64,000 nt of DNA from Prochlorococcus marinus str. MIT 9312 (GTDB lineage Bacteria; Cyanobacteriota; Cyanobacteriia; PCC-6307; Cyanobiaceae), in NCBI RefSeq assembly GCF_000012645.1, contig NC_007577.1, positions 806,001 to 870,000 of the forward strand. Reading direction: 5' to 3'. A program made the position numbers and the translations under genes. The notes under the pieces are model-generated. The model searched no databases, was not told the origin of the DNA, and was given only the letters and a program-made list of their open reading frames with translations. Positions 47,477 to 57,699 of this stretch are shown piece by piece. Numbering within the stretch: position 1 is the stretch's first letter; each line of letters opens with the position of its first letter.

Positions 47477-50400
47477 TCAGAATTCGTTTTTTTCAATTAT
47501 TGAATCAGTATTAATAATTATGTTCTTTAAATTTTCAATGACATCTGATGAACAATTATTCCACATTTTTCTATTGACAATTTCAAGAAATCTTTGTGCA
47601 ATATCTCTTAAAGCCCATGGATTATTCTCTAGAAAGAAATTTCTAAGATCCAGATCACATAACCATGATTTATAAACTTCCTCATAACACCAATCTGAGA
47701 CTACTTCAGTAGAAGCATCAAAAGCATATAAGTAATCTAGTGTAGCTGAAAATTCAAACGCTCCTTTATAACCATTATCCTTCATTCCATTTATCCATTT
47801 AGGGTTAAGTATTCTTGATATAACAACTTTATTAATTTCATCTTGTAATTTTGAAATTTTAGATAATCCAAATTTAGATAAATCACCATGATACATTTCA
47901 GGTAATTTACCGCTCAATTTTTTTACTGCTGAAGATAATCCACCCTGAAACTGATAATAATCATCAGAATCTAAAATATCATGTTCTTTATTATCTTGGT
48001 TATGAACAACTAATTGAACATTTTTAAGAGCATTTTCTAATGCTTTTTTATCCTCTATAGGTTCAAGATTATCACTGTAAATCCACTTACTCCAATTAAG
48101 AAAAGATTCTCCAAAATCATCAATATTATCCCAATTAGAATTTGAAATTAGTTCTTGTAGACCTGCTCCATATGAACCTGGCGCTGACCCAAATATACGA
48201 TTAATTGAATCACCTTCCCTTGATGCCCCAGCAAGAGGGTTAAATTTATCATCCTCATCAAGATTAGAAACAAGATTTATTGCCTTAGAAGTTAATTTAA
48301 CTAACTGTGGAAATGCATCTCTAAACATTCCCGAAATCCTTAAAGTAACATCAACCCTTGGTCTTTCGAGAATAGATAAAGGAATGATTTCTAGATCTAC
48401 TACTCTTCTTGAAGGCCCATCCCAAATAGGCTGTACTCCTAATAAATATAGTATTTGACAAATATCTTCACCACCATTTCTCATTGTGGATGTTGCCCAT
48501 ACTGATATTGCTATATTTTTTAAATCTTCTCCATTATCTTGTTTGTATAAATCAAGTATTTGTAAAGCAGATTGACAACCAACACTCCATGCTGATTCAG
48601 TTGGCAGTCCTCTCGAATCAACTGAAAAGAAATTTTTACCAGTGGGTAAAGCTTCAGTTTTACCTCTCGTAGGGGCTCCAGATGGACCACTTTTTACATA
48701 TTGTCCATTTAATGAATTAATAAATGATGATTTCTCATTATATGAAGAATTAATTATTGGATATAGAATCTCTTTTTTTAATACTAAAAAATAATTATTA
48801 TGTTTTTTTTCATTAAAGAAATAGTCTATTATTTTCTGATTTTTATATTTTTCGAGATTTTTTATATTGGTATTCTTTTTGTAAAAAAACAAATATATTA
48901 AATACTTTGCTTGTTGTTCCAAAAAATCAATAGCCATTCTAAAGTTTAAAATGTTTTTGTTGGAAAAAGTCAATAATATTTTTTTATCCTTTTCACTTAA
49001 CATTTGATCATATTGATTTGTCCAAGGATTCAAATCTAGTTTTAAATGTTTTGCTATATATTGAATAACACCAATTCGGTTGGCATTTGGTACTCTAGCA
49101 ATACACAAGAATAAATTTATTTCATTAATGTCATTCTGCCTTTTGCCAAAAATATGCAAACCTGTCCTAATTTGAGATTCTTTAATTTTGCAAAGAAAGG
49201 AATCAATTTCTTCTATTTGATTATTTTTATTGTTTAAAGCAATTTCGCTAAAATCTTTTTTAATTAATTCAAAAATGGATTTTTCTATTATTTCAATCCG
49301 ATTAGAATTTAATAATTTTGCTTCAAAATATTCGTCTAAATAATTTTCTAATATTGAATATTTACCATATAATTCTGACCTATCCAAAGGAGGGGTTAAA
49401 TGATCAATAATTGTTGCAGCAGTTCTTCTTTTAGCTTGGGATCCTTCTCCAGGATCATTTACGATAAACGGATATATGTTTGGTATTGCTGGACAAATAA
49501 TATTTGGAAAACATTTATTGCTGAGACCTATAGATTTGCCAGGTAACCATTCAACAGTCCCATGTTTACCAATATGGCAAATAGCATTCGCATTAAAAAC
49601 TTTTTCAATCCAAAAATATTGTGCTAAATATCTATGGGGAGGTGGAAGATCGGGAGAATGAATATCTCTATCAGTGAAAGCGTCATAACCTCGCTGTGGT
49701 TGAATCAATAATGTTATTTTTCCAAATCTAAGACCATTTATTGAGAACCCTTTATTATCTAAATCAATCGCATCAGATGGTTTACCCCAACGATTAAAAA
49801 TAATATTTTTGGGATCAAGTTCTAAATAATTCCAATATTCTAAATATTCACTAAGTGGTAAGTAATCTAATGGTTTATTATTTTGAGATTCAATATCATT
49901 AGTTCTAGTTTTTATAAGCATTGACATTAATTCCGAAGAATCTTGAGGATAATTACAAGATCCAAGGTCATAACCTTCTTCTTTTAACCAATTAAGAATA
50001 TTTATTATTGAAGATGGTGTATTTAGACCAACGCCATTACCTATTCTTCCGTTCTTTACTGGATAATTACTTATTACTAAACAAATTCTTTTATCAAAAT
50101 TATTAAGTTTCTGTAGTTTCACATAATTTATTGCAAATTTTGAAATCCATTGAATACCTACTTGATCAGCTTTGTAAGTACTTATTTCACTATATAGTGT
50201 ATTTTTTTTAGAAATTATTTCTTTAAATGCTGAAGGACAGGTTGTAATTCGTCCATCAAATTCGGGAATAATTATTTGCATTAATAAATCAGATGAATTC
50301 ATTCCAATAGATGATTTTAGCCACTTTTTTCTTGATCTATTAGAAGAAAGAAGCTGTAAAATTGGAATTTTAAGAGAAGTAAAAATATTTGTTGAATTTT

Positions 50401-51214
50401 CAATTAAATCGTTATTTTTGATTTGCGATGAAGAAAATGAAGTTGTGGTAATTATTAGTTTAATATCTTCTTTTTTAAAAATGTCTATTAATTTCTTCTG
50501 AATAATATGATCTTTTAGTGTTGAAATAAAAAATGTTTTAGGAGATAGTCCGCATTTTCTTAATTGCAAGTTAAGTTTTTCGTTTACTTCAATTTCATTA
50601 GCTAAAAAAAGTGATTTATAGGATATTATTCCTATCTTTTCGCCTTTTTCATTTTTCCAATCATGTAAATAGGGATCTGCATAAAAAGTAATATTTAAAA
50701 ACTCATCAGGAATTAATTTTTCATCTACAACTAAAAAATTTAAACAATTAAGAAACTTTCTATAATTATCCAGTCCTCCAGATCTTAGTAATCTAGAAAT
50801 ATTTAATGCAATATTTTTATCTATACTACTTATTTCACATAAGGAAATTTCCTGATCAATGGTACCTGATAGGATTACTAACTTCCTTTTTTTATTAACT
50901 GCTTGCCAATTTAAAAGTTGTTCAATTCCATAGTTCCATGTACCTTTATCTCCAAATATTCTAAGTACGACAACTTTTGCATAATTAATTGTTTTTAATA
51001 AATAATTATCTATTTGAGCTGAGGAATTTAAATTAGAAATTTCTAAAGCTCTTATATTATTTTTTAATGAAGCAAATTCTTTTTCTAACAATAAGTTTGA
51101 TATAAGATTTAAATCAGCCTTGACACTTGTTATAAAAATAAAATCTGCAGCTGGTTGCTCAATTAAATCATCCTTATTCTTTTCATTTCCTGCTATATTT
51201 AATATCCTGTGCAT
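47477..51214 (-). CDS. cobN: Cobaltochelatase subunit CobN
   Basis: The 1245-residue large subunit that inserts cobalt into hydrogenobyrinate a,c-diamide; the H subunit of Mg-chelatase is a homologue. Typical blocks are GVGLNTPSSIINILNWL, DIHSPDLPPPHRYLAQYFW, HIGKHGTVEWLPGKS and VNDPGEGSQAKRRTAATIIDHLTPP in the middle, with later SAWSVGCQSALQILDLY and GAYGAGLQELI-like motifs. ChlH is longer and belongs to chlorophyll synthesis; the CobN-type HGTVEWLPGK wording favours cobalamin. The partner AAA subunits are not nearby. It is divergent from ilvE-metH, 72 bases apart. Confidence 0.93.
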   Translation of the reverse strand: MHRILNIAGNEKNKDDLIEQPAADFIFITSVKADLNLISNLLLEKEFASLKNNIRALEISNLNSSAQIDNYLLKTINYAKVVVLRIFGDKGTWNYGIEQLLNWQAVNKKRKLVILSGTIDQEISLCEISSIDKNIALNISRLLRSGGLDNYRKFLNCLNFLVVDEKLIPDEFLNITFYADPYLHDWKNEKGEKIGIISYKSLFLANEIEVNEKLNLQLRKCGLSPKTFFISTLKDHIIQKKLIDIFKKEDIKLIITTTSFSSSQIKNNDLIENSTNIFTSLKIPILQLLSSNRSRKKWLKSSIGMNSSDLLMQIIIPEFDGRITTCPSAFKEIISKKNTLYSEISTYKADQVGIQWISKFAINYVKLQKLNNFDKRICLVISNYPVKNGRIGNGVGLNTPSSIINILNWLKEEGYDLGSCNYPQDSSELMSMLIKTRTNDIESQNNKPLDYLPLSEYLEYWNYLELDPKNIIFNRWGKPSDAIDLDNKGFSINGLRFGKITLLIQPQRGYDAFTDRDIHSPDLPPPHRYLAQYFWIEKVFNANAICHIGKHGTVEWLPGKSIGLSNKCFPNIICPAIPNIYPFIVNDPGEGSQAKRRTAATIIDHLTPPLDRSELYGKYSILENYLDEYFEAKLLNSNRIEIIEKSIFELIKKDFSEIALNNKNNQIEEIDSFLCKIKESQIRTGLHIFGKRQNDINEINLFLCIARVPNANRIGVIQYIAKHLKLDLNPWTNQYDQMLSEKDKKILLTFSNKNILNFRMAIDFLEQQAKYLIYLFFYKKNTNIKNLEKYKNQKIIDYFFNEKKHNNYFLVLKKEILYPIINSSYNEKSSFINSLNGQYVKSGPSGAPTRGKTEALPTGKNFFSVDSRGLPTESAWSVGCQSALQILDLYKQDNGEDLKNIAISVWATSTMRNGGEDICQILYLLGVQPIWDGPSRRVVDLEIIPLSILERPRVDVTLRISGMFRDAFPQLVKLTSKAINLVSNLDEDDKFNPLAGASREGDSINRIFGSAPGSYGAGLQELISNSNWDNIDDFGESFLNWSKWIYSDNLEPIEDKKALENALKNVQLVVHNQDNKEHDILDSDDYYQFQGGLSSAVKKLSGKLPEMYHGDLSKFGLSKISKLQDEINKVVISRILNPKWINGMKDNGYKGAFEFSATLDYLYAFDASTEVVSDWCYEEVYKSWLCDLDLRNFFLENNPWALRDIAQRFLEIVNRKMWNNCSSDVIENLKNIIINTDSIIEKNEF

Positions 51215-51286
51215 TTTTATATATAAATAAGGTTTAGAATACGTACGTTGGATAAAACAAGTTTACCTTAATTAAATAAATTAAAT

Positions 51287-52201
51287 ATGCATGAATTTCT
51301 TCCATACGCCTGGTTCGAAGGTAAATGTATTCCATTTAAAGAAGCAAAAATATCAATAGCTACTCATGCACTACATTACGGTACTGCTGCATTTGGAGGA
51401 ATGCGAGCGATACCTAACCCAACAAACAAAGAAGAATTTCTTTTGTTTAGAACTGATAAACATATAAAAAGATTATCTCAAAGTGCAAAATTACTCTTAA
51501 CTGAAATTTCTGAAGAATATATTTTTAAAGCTTTAGAAGAAGTTATAAAAAGAAACAAGCCAGAAAAACCTATTTATATAAGACCATTTGTATATACAAG
51601 CGATTTAGGTATAGCTCCAAGGTTACACAATATTGAAACAGATTTCTTTATTTATTGTATTGAACTAGGAGATTATTTATCCCCAGATGGTGTTTCTTGT
51701 AGAATGAGTAGTTGGACAAGACAAGAAGATAGATCTCTCCCCTTAAGAGGAAAAATAAGTGGAGCATATATTACTAGTTCATTAGCAAAAACAGAAGCTA
51801 GTTTATCTGGTTTTGATGAAGCCCTGCTATTAAATTCAAGTGGTAAGGTAAGCGAAGCTAGTGGTATGAATTTATTTATTGTAAGGAATGGAGACTTAAT
51901 CACTCCTGGTGTTGATCAAGATATCCTTGAGGGGATTACTAGAGCTAGTGTAATTGAATTAGCAAAATCATTTGGAATAAATGTAATTGAGAGACCTGTT
52001 GATAAAACAGAATTATTAATAGCAGATGAAGTTTTTCTAACTGGTACAGCAGCAAAAATTACACCAGTTAAAAAAATCGAATCAACTGAATTAAATGTTG
52101 AAAGACCAATAATGAATAAATTAAAAAGTAAGCTTATAGAAATAACAGAAGGTCGTTCTCAAGACTATGATAATTGGGTAACAAGAATTTCACTAATATA
52201 A
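51287..52201 (+). CDS. ilvE: Branched-chain-amino-acid aminotransferase
   Basis: A 304-residue fold-type IV PLP aminotransferase for the last step to leucine, isoleucine and valine. Characteristic parts are HALHYGTAAFGGMRA, RPFVYTSDLGIAP, the PLP-lysine in RGKISGAYITSSLAKTEA, EASGMNLFIVR and TGTAAKITPV. It is followed after 14 bases by metH and is divergent from cobN. Confidence 0.95.
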   Translation: MHEFLPYAWFEGKCIPFKEAKISIATHALHYGTAAFGGMRAIPNPTNKEEFLLFRTDKHIKRLSQSAKLLLTEISEEYIFKALEEVIKRNKPEKPIYIRPFVYTSDLGIAPRLHNIETDFFIYCIELGDYLSPDGVSCRMSSWTRQEDRSLPLRGKISGAYITSSLAKTEASLSGFDEALLLNSSGKVSEASGMNLFIVRNGDLITPGVDQDILEGITRASVIELAKSFGINVIERPVDKTELLIADEVFLTGTAAKITPVKKIESTELNVERPIMNKLKSKLIEITEGRSQDYDNWVTRISLI

Positions 52202-52215
52202 ATTTTTAGCTAAAA

Positions 52216-55200
52216 ATGGAATCTTTCAGAACCTATCTAAATAGAGATGAAAAACCATTAATTATTTTTGACGGAGGTACTGGAACATCTTTTCAGAACT
52301 TAAATCTTACTGCAGATGACTTTGGAGGAAAAGAATTAGAGGGATGTAATGAAAACCTTGTTTTATCATCGCCAGAGGTAGTTGAGAACGTTCATAATTC
52401 ATTTTTAGAAGCAGGTTGTCATGTTATAGAAACTAATACATTTGGAGCCTCATCAATAGTTCTTGATGAATATGATATTGCGGATAAGGCTTATGAGATA
52501 AATAAAAATGCGGCATTTATAGCAAAAAAAGCTGCTGACAAATACTCATCAGTTGATAAACCAAGGTTTGTAGCAGGTTCAATTGGGCCAACAACTAAAT
52601 TACCCACCTTAGGACATATAGATTTTGATGAATTAAAGCAATCATATAAAGAACAAATTTATGGTCTTATAGATGGAGGAGTTGATCTTCTTTTGATTGA
52701 AACTTGTCAGGATGTTTTACAAATTAAATCTGCATTATTAGCATCAAAAGAAATTCTCGAAAGTAAAAATATTGATATACCTTTAATGGTATCTATAACA
52801 ATGGAAACAACAGGTACTATGCTTGTTGGATCTGATATTGCATCTGCATTAACAATATTAGAGCCATTTAATATAGATATCCTTGGACTTAATTGTGCAA
52901 CTGGTCCAGAGCAAATGAAGGAACATATTAAATATTTGTCTGAAAATTCTCCCTTCGCTATAAGCTGTATTCCCAATGCAGGTCTTCCTGAAAACATTGG
53001 TGGTGTAGCTCACTATAGATTAAAGCCAATAGAATTAAAGATGCAGTTAATGAATTTTATATATGACTTTAATGTTCAATTAATAGGTGGATGTTGTGGG
53101 ACAACACCTGAACATACAAAATACCTCTCTTCAATAATAGATGAAATTATTGATAATGAAAGGACTAACAACAATGGCAAGAAAAATTCAAGTGGTTTTA
53201 TTCCATCTGCCTCATCAATATATAACTCTGTGCCATACAAACAAGACAATTCAATTTTGATAGTAGGAGAAAGATTAAATGCAAGTGGATCGAAAAAGGT
53301 AAGGGAGTTATTAAATAACGACGATTGGGATGGCTTAGTTGCAATTGCCAAGCAGCAACAAAAAGAAAATGCTCACGTTCTTGATGTAAATGTCGATTAT
53401 GTAGGAAGAGACGGAGTGAAAGATATGAAAGAAATAACATCAAGACTAGTTACCAATATAAATTTACCATTAATGATTGACTCTACAGATGCTGACAAAA
53501 TGGAAAGTGGATTAAAGTCAGCTGGTGGTAAATGTATTATAAATTCAACCAATTACGAAGATGGCAATGAAAGGTTTGATCAAGTTCTAAATTTAGCCTT
53601 AGGGTATGGTTCAGGTCTTGTCGTTGGAACAATTGATGAAGATGGAATGGCAAGGAATTCAGAAAAAAAATATAAGATTGTCAAACGAGCGATTAATAGA
53701 ACAAGAGAATGTGGTTTGTCAGATTATGAGCTATTTTTTGATCCATTAGCTCTGCCAATATCTACAGGGATAGAAGAAGATAGATTAAACGCTAAAGAAA
53801 CTATTAGTGCTATTTTAAAAATTCGTGAAAATTTCCCAGATATTCATATCATACTTGGGATATCAAACATTAGTTTTGGTCTTTCACCATTATCAAGAAT
53901 TAATCTAAATTCAATATTTTTAGATGAATGCATTAAAGCAGGATTAGATTCTGCTATCATCGCACCAAATAAAATTTTGCCATTATCAAAAATTACTGAA
54001 GAAACTAAAAAGCTTTGCTTAGATTTGATTTATGATAAAAGAGAATTTGAAGATGATATTTGTATTTATGATCCATTAGTTGAATTAACAAAGGCTTTTC
54101 AAGATTTATCCATTCAAGATTTCAAAAAAGCATCTTCAGATAATAAAAACCAAACTCTTGAAGAAAGTCTGAAAAATCATATTATTGATGGAGAAAAAAT
54201 AGGATTAGAGGATCAATTAAATAAAGCGTTAAAAAAATATAAACCTCTTGAAATAATTAATACCTTTTTATTAGATGGGATGAAAGTTGTAGGAGATTTA
54301 TTTGGCTCAGGTCAAATGCAATTGCCATTTGTACTCCAATCCGCTGAAACAATGAAATTTGCTGTTTCAATTTTAGAACCATATATGGAAACTGTAGATG
54401 AAAAAATATCAAATGGAAAACTCTTAATTGCAACTGTCAAAGGCGATGTACATGATATTGGAAAAAATTTGGTAGATATAATACTTACAAATAATGGTTA
54501 TGACGTAATAAATCTAGGAATAAAGCAAGATGTTTCAGCAATTATAGATGCACAAAAAAAGCACAATGCAGATTGCATCGCTATGAGCGGATTACTTGTT
54601 AAATCAACTGCTTTTATGAAAGATAATTTAGAGGCTTTTAACAATGAAAATATTAGTGTACCAGTAATATTAGGAGGTGCAGCCTTAACCCCAAAATTTG
54701 TAAATGAGGACTGCAGCAAAATATATAAAGGGAAAATATTGTACGGAAAAGATGCGTTCACTGATCTTAAATTCATGAATGAATATATGGATAATAAGAA
54801 AAAGGGTAATTGGTCAAATACAGAGGGTTTCATTAACAATGAGGGTATAAATATTAATTTAGCCTCATCAAAATCCAACTCTCAAGCTGTTAAACAATCA
54901 ATATCCATACAAACCGAGACTTCCAAATTAAATTTAAAAGAAAATTTTATAAGATCTAAATTTATAAATGAAGAAGATCCAATTCAAGCCCCTTTCTTGG
55001 GAACGAAAGTCTTGAACGATGTTGATATAGATTTAAATAAGTTAATATTTTATTTAGATACAAAAGCTCTATTTAGCGGACAATGGCAAATAAAAAAAGG
55101 AAAAAACCAAAGCGTAGATGAATACAATAACTATTTGGATTCATATGCTAAACCATTATTAAATAAATGGTTAGAGATAATTATAGAGAAAAAACTTATA

Positions 55201-55782
55201 TCACCCAAAGCAGTTTATGGATATTTCAGATGCGGGAGAAAAGATAATAGTATTTTCTTATTTGATGAAAAATCATTAAATAAAATTTCCCAATTTAATT
55301 TTCCACGACAAAAATCTGGGAATAATTTATGCATAGCTGATTTTTATTGCGATTTGAAAAATGATAAACCGATAGATATATTTCCTATGCAGGCAGTAAC
55401 CATGGGCGATATTGCTAGTGAATATTCTCAAAAATTATTTAAAGAAGATAAATATAGCGATTATTTGTTATTCCATGGACTTACAGTGCAATTAGCAGAA
55501 GCTCTAGCTGAGTATGTCCATGCATTAATTCGTATTGAATGTGGATTTAGGTCTGAAGAACCAGACAAAAATAGAGAAATACTAGCTCAAAAATATAGAG
55601 GAGCTAGATATTCTTTTGGTTATCCTGCATGTCCAAAAGTATCTGATTCAAACATACAATTATCATTGTTGGATGCAAAAAGAATAAACTTGACCATGGA
55701 TGAATCTGAACAACTTCATCCAGAACAAAGTACTACAGCTATCATTTCACTACACTCAAAAGCTAAATATTTCAGCGCTTAA
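52216..55782 (+). CDS. metH: Cobalamin-dependent methionine synthase
   Basis: A 1188-residue four-module enzyme. Homocysteine domain (about 1-320): IIFDGGTGTSFQNL and the zinc cysteines LIGGCCGTTPEH. Pterin domain (about 350-610): IVGERLNASGSKKVRE, ILGISNISFGLSPLSR. Cobalamin domain (about 650-870): GKLLIATVKGDVHDIGKN with axial ligand His746, and GGAALTPKFVN. Activation domain (about 930-1188): YRGARYSFGYPACPKVSD. It remethylates homocysteine using methyltetrahydrofolate. B12 for it may depend on cobN, which lies 1 kb away across a divergent promoter region. Confidence 0.98.
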   Translation: MESFRTYLNRDEKPLIIFDGGTGTSFQNLNLTADDFGGKELEGCNENLVLSSPEVVENVHNSFLEAGCHVIETNTFGASSIVLDEYDIADKAYEINKNAAFIAKKAADKYSSVDKPRFVAGSIGPTTKLPTLGHIDFDELKQSYKEQIYGLIDGGVDLLLIETCQDVLQIKSALLASKEILESKNIDIPLMVSITMETTGTMLVGSDIASALTILEPFNIDILGLNCATGPEQMKEHIKYLSENSPFAISCIPNAGLPENIGGVAHYRLKPIELKMQLMNFIYDFNVQLIGGCCGTTPEHTKYLSSIIDEIIDNERTNNNGKKNSSGFIPSASSIYNSVPYKQDNSILIVGERLNASGSKKVRELLNNDDWDGLVAIAKQQQKENAHVLDVNVDYVGRDGVKDMKEITSRLVTNINLPLMIDSTDADKMESGLKSAGGKCIINSTNYEDGNERFDQVLNLALGYGSGLVVGTIDEDGMARNSEKKYKIVKRAINRTRECGLSDYELFFDPLALPISTGIEEDRLNAKETISAILKIRENFPDIHIILGISNISFGLSPLSRINLNSIFLDECIKAGLDSAIIAPNKILPLSKITEETKKLCLDLIYDKREFEDDICIYDPLVELTKAFQDLSIQDFKKASSDNKNQTLEESLKNHIIDGEKIGLEDQLNKALKKYKPLEIINTFLLDGMKVVGDLFGSGQMQLPFVLQSAETMKFAVSILEPYMETVDEKISNGKLLIATVKGDVHDIGKNLVDIILTNNGYDVINLGIKQDVSAIIDAQKKHNADCIAMSGLLVKSTAFMKDNLEAFNNENISVPVILGGAALTPKFVNEDCSKIYKGKILYGKDAFTDLKFMNEYMDNKKKGNWSNTEGFINNEGININLASSKSNSQAVKQSISIQTETSKLNLKENFIRSKFINEEDPIQAPFLGTKVLNDVDIDLNKLIFYLDTKALFSGQWQIKKGKNQSVDEYNNYLDSYAKPLLNKWLEIIIEKKLISPKAVYGYFRCGRKDNSIFLFDEKSLNKISQFNFPRQKSGNNLCIADFYCDLKNDKPIDIFPMQAVTMGDIASEYSQKLFKEDKYSDYLLFHGLTVQLAEALAEYVHALIRIECGFRSEEPDKNREILAQKYRGARYSFGYPACPKVSDSNIQLSLLDAKRINLTMDESEQLHPEQSTTAIISLHSKAKYFSA

Positions 55783-55791
55783 GCTAAATCT

Positions 55792-56010
55792 TTAGTTGTT
55801 TTCTAAATATTCAATAATTTCTTCCTGTAGTTCTTCCTTCGTTTCATTATCACCCAGATCAAGTCCCTCACCCGCGGCATCTTGTGTTAACTCAAGATAA
55901 TATGAAGCACCATCACTAGATAAAAATTCTAATGCGGAAGTTTCATCACTATCTTTAAAAGCCTCATAAAGAGCTTTAAATGCAATGTTTTCAGTAAAGT
56001 CCCAATCCAT
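55792..56010 (-). CDS. Small acidic protein of unknown function
   Basis: A 72-residue, strongly acidic soluble protein (MDWDFTENIAFKALYEAFKD at the start; Asp/Glu-rich helical end LQEEIIEYLENN). No Cys and no signal. I do not recognise a domain. It lies 9 bases from the metH stop, convergent, and its start is followed upstream by a 97-base gap to the DUF2237 gene, where a promoter could be. The clean frame, ATG start and coding-like composition support a real gene. Confidence 0.6.
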   Translation of the reverse strand: MDWDFTENIAFKALYEAFKDSDETSALEFLSSDGASYYLELTQDAAGEGLDLGDNETKEELQEEIIEYLENN

Positions 56011-56107
56011 AATGAAAAAAACCTTATTAGAATTATTACCTCCTTACCCCCCATACTCGTCAACCTTTTTTAAAGAAATGTTGGTGTTTTATTATTATTA
56101 AAAAACT

Positions 56108-56491
56108 ATGACCATAAATAATCAAAATCAGTTAAATGTCCTTGGGGAGAAAATTGAGATTTGTAGTTGCGCACCTATGACAGGGTGGTTCAGGGATGGA
56201 TTTTGCAACTATGACAAAAATGATGGAGGGAATCATTCCATATGTTGTGTAATGGATGATAATTTCCTGAAATATAGTAAATCACAAGGTAATGATTTAA
56301 TAACTCCCATGCCTATTTATTCCTTCCCAGGACTAAAAGATGGTGATCATTGGTGTATTTGTCTTGATAGGTGGAAGCAAGCATTATTAGACGGTCTTGC
56401 ACCAAAAGTCATATTAGAATCAACGAATATTGTAGTCTTAGAATCAGTACCTCTGGAAAAATTGAAAGAATATCAATTTAATAAAAAATAA
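56108..56491 (+). CDS. DUF2237 family protein
   Basis: A 127-residue protein. The Cys-rich blocks CSCAPMTGWFRDGFCNYD, HSICCVMDDNFL and the end section GDHWCICLDRWKQALLDG match DUF2237, widely spread in bacteria with no assigned activity; conserved Cys, Asp and His suggest metal binding. It is followed after 48 bases by the Ap4A phosphorylase gene on the same strand. Confidence 0.85.
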   Translation: MTINNQNQLNVLGEKIEICSCAPMTGWFRDGFCNYDKNDGGNHSICCVMDDNFLKYSKSQGNDLITPMPIYSFPGLKDGDHWCICLDRWKQALLDGLAPKVILESTNIVVLESVPLEKLKEYQFNKK

Positions 56492-56539
56492 TTACAATTT
56501 TATTTTTTTTTTTAAAATGATAATGATAAATTTTTTTAA

Positions 56540-57370
56540 ATGAGTTTAGAAATATATTGGAAAAAAGCACTAGAACAAACTAGATTATCAATTGATGATG
56601 AATCATTATATCCTCTCAAAACCGATATAATTACAAGAGATTTATATGAAAAAGACGACTTCATAATTAGGAAACTCGATACTTCAAAATTTAATAAAAA
56701 AAAAATTTATGGTCCTAAGCAAAATCCATTTTGTCCTTGGGAAACGATACTAGAAATTGATAAAATTGGTGATAATCATCAACTAATATTAAATAAGTAC
56801 CCTGTACAAAAAGGTCATATTTTACTTATTACAAATGAATGGAAACCTCAAAATGGATGGTTAGATATTAAAGATTGGAGAGCGATCCAACAAGTTAATA
56901 AAGATACTAGTGGATTATGGTTTTTCAATAGTTCTCCAATTGCGGGAGCAAGTCAACCTCACAGGCATTTTCAACTTCTGCGTAGATCTAAAGGTGAGAT
57001 ATCATGCCCTAGAGAAAAGTGGTTTTTAGAGATGAACTCATATCAAGATCTAGATAGTAAGCTTAAAAAAAATATTATTGTATCCAAATTTAATTTTTTA
57101 GAAAATCCATCATGTCTTTTTGAATTTTACTTAGAATTATGCAAGAAATTAGGACTTGGGGACCCTATTAGTGATAAGAAACCGATATATCCTTACAATA
57201 TTTTAATAACTAATAAATGGATCGCTATTATAAAAAGAAAAAATGATCATATTCATGGTTTCAGTATTAACGGTTTAGGATTCGCAGGATATCTATTAGT
57301 AACTGAAAGTTCAAATATAAATTATTTAAAGAAATTTGGCCCTGAAAAACTTCTAGAAAGTTTTGTTTGA
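56540..57370 (+). CDS. ATP adenylyltransferase (Ap4A phosphorylase)
   Basis: A 276-residue HIT-superfamily enzyme. The catalytic triad-like His motif is in SQPHRHFQLLRR (H-x-H-x-Q), preceded by FNSSPIAGA. The N-terminal NPFCPWETILEIDKIGDNHQLILNKYPVQKGHILLIT part (quoted in pieces: NPFCPWE, HQLILNKYPV, KGHILLIT) is typical. It splits diadenosine tetraphosphate with phosphate to ATP + ADP. The C-terminal domain ends in the expected GFSINGLGFAGYLLV block. Confidence 0.88.
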   Translation: MSLEIYWKKALEQTRLSIDDESLYPLKTDIITRDLYEKDDFIIRKLDTSKFNKKKIYGPKQNPFCPWETILEIDKIGDNHQLILNKYPVQKGHILLITNEWKPQNGWLDIKDWRAIQQVNKDTSGLWFFNSSPIAGASQPHRHFQLLRRSKGEISCPREKWFLEMNSYQDLDSKLKKNIIVSKFNFLENPSCLFEFYLELCKKLGLGDPISDKKPIYPYNILITNKWIAIIKRKNDHIHGFSINGLGFAGYLLVTESSNINYLKKFGPEKLLESFV

Positions 57371-57373
57371 ATA

Positions 57374-57553
57374 CTAGTTAGTTACTTCAACTTCATTATC
57401 CCTGCTTATTTGGCTTTCTAGAACTTCTATAGATGCTGTTACAGAGGCAATTTTACGTTCAAGTGAATCCTTAATATAATTGAGCATTTCTAATTTCTTA
57501 TGTTGATAAAAACTCTTTTTTTCTTTAGATGACTTGAAATAACAATTAAACAT
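57374..57553 (-). CDS. 59-residue coiled-coil-like protein of unknown function
   Basis: A short gene just under the usual length cut-off. The product begins MFNCYFKSSKEKKSFYQHKK, then a heptad-like helix with LEMLNYIKDSLERKI and ending in an acidic EVLESQISRDNEVEVTN. It is soluble and charged, and probably forms one long helix or coiled coil. The ATG follows a TT-rich leader, and the stop lies 3 bases from the Ap4A phosphorylase stop (convergent). I do not recognise a family; support comes from the amino-acid pattern and the otherwise empty gap it fills. Confidence 0.55.
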   Translation of the reverse strand: MFNCYFKSSKEKKSFYQHKKLEMLNYIKDSLERKIASVTASIEVLESQISRDNEVEVTN

Positions 57554-57635
57554 TTTTTTTGTATTTATTATAAAAAGATACTTAATTGACTTGTGACATA
57601 AAAATAAATTGGTTTTAATTTAAAAACAATATTCC

Positions 57636-57682
57636 GTATGGACTTTCAATTTTTTTTGAATAAAATTAAATAAATTCCATAC
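57636..57682. repeat. 7-bp inverted repeat upstream of the RHH/J-domain gene
   Basis: GTATGGA at 57636-57642 is mirrored by TCCATAC at 57676-57682, with a 33-base spacer holding TTCAA/TTGAA around a T-run. It ends 18 bases before the start of a gene whose product carries a ribbon-helix-helix domain, so a self-operator is possible but unproven. Confidence 0.3.
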
Positions 57683-57699
57683 TATTCAAGAAAATATTA

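Noticed and set aside
51215-51286. Cobalamin riboswitch between cobN and ilvE
   Set aside because: The gap is 72 bases, too short for a B12 riboswitch, and I see no B12-box-like motif.
53198-53443. Open frames on the minus strand inside metH
   Set aside because: They overlap a strongly supported methionine synthase domain and have no recognisable motif.
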